A stretch of 42,415 nucleotides of DNA. Origin: an uncultured Mediterraneibacter sp. Lineage in GTDB: Bacteria; Bacillota; Clostridia; Lachnospirales; Lachnospiraceae. The notes beneath the pieces were generated by a model. The model was not told where the DNA came from. It did no database searches and was given only the letters and a program-made list of their open reading frames with translations. Each line of letters begins with the position of its first letter. Position 1 is the first letter of the stretch. Shown here in pieces: positions 40,818-42,415 of the stretch. A program made the position numbers and the translations under genes. The stretch lies in assembly GCA_944384505.1 (NCBI GenBank), contig CALWTQ010000029.1:1-42415 (forward strand), written 5' to 3'.

Positions 40818-42185
40818 ATGAAGGGACCGGTCATTTTGAAAAGAAATAAATATGAGATTGATATGTGCAACGGCTCAATCATGGACAAGCTGATTTCCTT
40901 TTCACTTCCCCTGATGGTGTCCAGCATCTTGCAGCTGATGTTCAACGCTGTGGATATTATAGTCGTGGGGCATTTCAGCGGCAGCGACGCATTGGCGGCA
41001 GTGGGATCGACCACTGCCCTGATCAATATTTTCACCAACCTTTTCATCGGAATCTCTCTGGGAGCCAATGTCCTGGCGGCACGGTATTACGCGGCCGGGC
41101 GGGACAAGGAGATGTCAGAGGCGGTACATACGGCGATCGCGCTGGCCCTTGTCAGCGGCATTGTTATGGCGTTTGTGGGAGTGGGGCTGTCCAGACCCGC
41201 ACTTCTTCTGATGGATACGCCGTCAGAAGTAATTGACCTGTCTGTCACCTATATGAGAATCTATTTTATGGGAATGCCGTTTTTTATGCTGTACAACTAT
41301 GGAGCGGCAGTCTTGAGGGCGGTGGGAGATACAAAGCGGCCGCTGCTCTTCCTTTTCGCGGCGGGCATGGCCAATGTGGCGCTGGATCTTCTCCTTGTTA
41401 TTGTGATCCCTCTCGGGGTGGCAGGAGTGGCCATCGGCACAGTGACTTCCCAGTTTATTTCCTGTGTTCTCGTCCTCTGGTGCCTGCACAGAACAGAGAG
41501 CAGTTATCAGCTCAGGTTTTCAAAACTTAAGATCATGCGGGTGCATCTGGTGAGAATCTTTCAGGTGGGAATTCCGGCCGGAATCCAGAGCACAGTGATC
41601 AACTTCTCAAACGCCCTGCTCCAGTCATCCGTGAACTCTTTCGGAGCGACGGCAATGGCGGGCTATACTGCGGCCAACAATATACTGGGCTTCCTGTATG
41701 TGGCGGTCAATGCCATCACTCAGGCCTGCATGAGCTTCACCAGTCAGAACTACAGCGTGGGGAAGCAGAAGCGAATGGACCGGGTGCTGGCCGACTGCGT
41801 ACTCCTCTCTGTGATCGTCTCGGTTGTACTGGGCGTGGGAGCATGGATATTCGGTTCACAGGTTCTTGGAATCTATACATCAGATCCGGATGTAATCAGC
41901 TGCGGGCTTGAGATCCTCTCCATCACTACAGTTCCGTACTTCCTCTGCGGCATCATGGATCTGATCCCCGGAGCCCTGAGAGGAATGGGGCATTCCGCTG
42001 TTCCCATGATCCTGTCCGTGATCGGGACAGTGGGGACAAGAATCGTCTGGATCTACGGATTCTTCCCGCAGCACAGATCCCTGCATTTCCTCTTTATCTC
42101 CTATCCGGGGTCATGGATCGCGACTATTCTGATGCAGGCAGTGTGCTTCTACTTTGTGCGGAGAAGCAGCTATAAAGTTCAATAG
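40818..42185 (+). CDS. MATE family efflux transporter
   Basis: This 455-residue transporter is a complete MATE (NorM/DinF-like) protein with twelve expected helices. It opens DKLISFSLPLMVSSILQLMF, then NAVDIIVVGHFSGSDALAAVGS, with the second-half equivalents NALLQSSVNSFGATAMAGYT. It exports organic cations or drugs using Na+ or H+; its substrate is unknown. Unlike the MATE protein at 27870 it has no HATPase tail. ATG 40818 lacks a strong ribosome binding site; TTG 40836, with AAGGGA upstream, is an alternative. Its promoter lies between two related dyads, so it is probably a separate unit. Confidence 0.93.
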   Translation: MKGPVILKRNKYEIDMCNGSIMDKLISFSLPLMVSSILQLMFNAVDIIVVGHFSGSDALAAVGSTTALINIFTNLFIGISLGANVLAARYYAAGRDKEMSEAVHTAIALALVSGIVMAFVGVGLSRPALLLMDTPSEVIDLSVTYMRIYFMGMPFFMLYNYGAAVLRAVGDTKRPLLFLFAAGMANVALDLLLVIVIPLGVAGVAIGTVTSQFISCVLVLWCLHRTESSYQLRFSKLKIMRVHLVRIFQVGIPAGIQSTVINFSNALLQSSVNSFGATAMAGYTAANNILGFLYVAVNAITQACMSFTSQNYSVGKQKRMDRVLADCVLLSVIVSVVLGVGAWIFGSQVLGIYTSDPDVISCGLEILSITTVPYFLCGIMDLIPGALRGMGHSAVPMILSVIGTVGTRIVWIYGFFPQHRSLHFLFISYPGSWIATILMQAVCFYFVRRSSYKVQ

Positions 42186-42197
42186 CTTCCGGATGAG

Positions 42198-42240
42198 AAA
42201 CGTCCGAAAACAGAGTCGATTTTCAAAACGTATTCTGCGG
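42198..42240. repeat. Right copy of the 43-bp inverted repeat
   Basis: This segment is the reverse complement of bases 1-43 with 39 of 43 matches. It lies 13 bases after the MATE stop and directly before the long palindrome that ends the window. Confidence 0.8.
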
Positions 42241-42254
42241 GGATGGAGGATGGC

Positions 42255-42415
42255 TCGGGGCTTCGCTCCAGGGGATAAGGGAAACTAAAAGCTGCGGCGA
42301 CAGACTAAATGCAAGGGCTGACGGCGGACAACTCGCTTCGCTCAGACAATTCCACCGTCAGCCCTAACGTCTGTCACCGCAGCTTTAACTTTCCCTAATC
42401 CCCTTTCGAAGGCGC
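42255..42415. repeat. Long imperfect palindrome at the window end
   Basis: The sequence folds into one long interrupted stem. GGGGATAAGGGAAA pairs with TTTCCCTAATCCCC, AAAGCTGCGG with CCGCAGCTTT, GACAGAC with GTCTGTC, and AGGGCTGACGG with CCGTCAGCCCT. The tip contains ACTCGCTTCGCTCAG. CTTCG-containing flanks continue the symmetry to the last base, so the element may be cut by the window edge. No open frame is supported. It looks like an interspersed palindromic repeat; a terminator role for the MATE gene is possible. Confidence 0.85.

Noticed and set aside
1-42240. Whole window as a transposon with terminal inverted repeats
   Set aside because: No transposase, integrase or relaxase gene and no target-site duplication can be seen; the repeat may simply be interspersed.
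42255-42415. CRISPR array or tRNA cluster at the right end
   Set aside because: There are no regularly spaced direct repeats and no cloverleaf; the structure is one nested palindrome.

Overview
The window looks like chromosomal DNA of a Gram-positive Clostridia species, most likely Lachnospiraceae (inference). The evidence is strong AGGAGG-type ribosome binding sites, lipoprotein signal peptides with a Leu/Ala/Gly-Cys lipobox, intrinsic terminators, an electron-confurcating lactate dehydrogenase (Etf) cluster, and clostridial-style MarR-ABC-ABC and GHKL/LytTR modules. No rRNA, tRNA, CRISPR, transposase, integrase or phage gene was seen.

Layout. 1-4179: a self-regulated MarR repressor and a heterodimeric ABC exporter. 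4243-5220: a GH18 (SleL/YaaH-like) hydrolase. 5345-13161: an amino-sugar or sugar-acid catabolic operon, with a DapA/NanA-superfamily lyase, an ABC sugar importer (lipoprotein and two permeases), an iron-type alcohol dehydrogenase, NanE, a ROK kinase and an RpiR regulator. 13231-16628: etfB, etfA and an FAD-linked 2-hydroxyacid dehydrogenase, directly behind a terminator hairpin. 16759-18550 (minus strand): glnK and amtB with an attenuator-like leader. 18691-19924: a decayed flavodoxin gene and a LysR regulator. 20017-24052: a siderophore importer of the yclNOPQ/ceuBCDE type with a dyad-rich leader. 24182-25033: an aldo/keto reductase. 25062-25937 (minus strand): a LysR regulator.

26190-40665 is the most unusual part. 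It is a nearly gapless plus-strand run that starts at a strong promoter divergent from the LysR gene. It encodes a STAS anti-anti-sigma-like protein, an S-adenosylhomocysteinase-like protein with altered active-site residues, a MATE transporter fused to an RsbW-like ATPase (HATPase) domain, and a membrane protein fusing an ECF-S-like domain, HAMP, SpoIIE-type phosphatase and HATPase. A LytTR/GHKL two-component pair, a lipoprotein and a small Cys-rich protein follow. Then come a dicarboxylate/amino-acid symporter with an N-terminal HATPase remnant, a one-chain polar amino-acid ABC importer (permuted substrate-binding halves, permease, ATPase, C-terminal HATPase remnant), and a HATPase-like/VOC (glyoxalase) fusion. 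The partner-switching parts (STAS, RsbW-like kinase, SpoIIE-like phosphatase) are all present, but no sigma factor is, and the kinase-like domains are attached to transporters. My inference is a partner-switching system that controls transport rather than transcription.

40818-42185 is a second, ordinary MATE transporter whose promoter lies between two related hairpins with matching arm changes. The window ends in a long imperfect palindrome. The first 43 bases recur in inverted orientation at 42198-42240.
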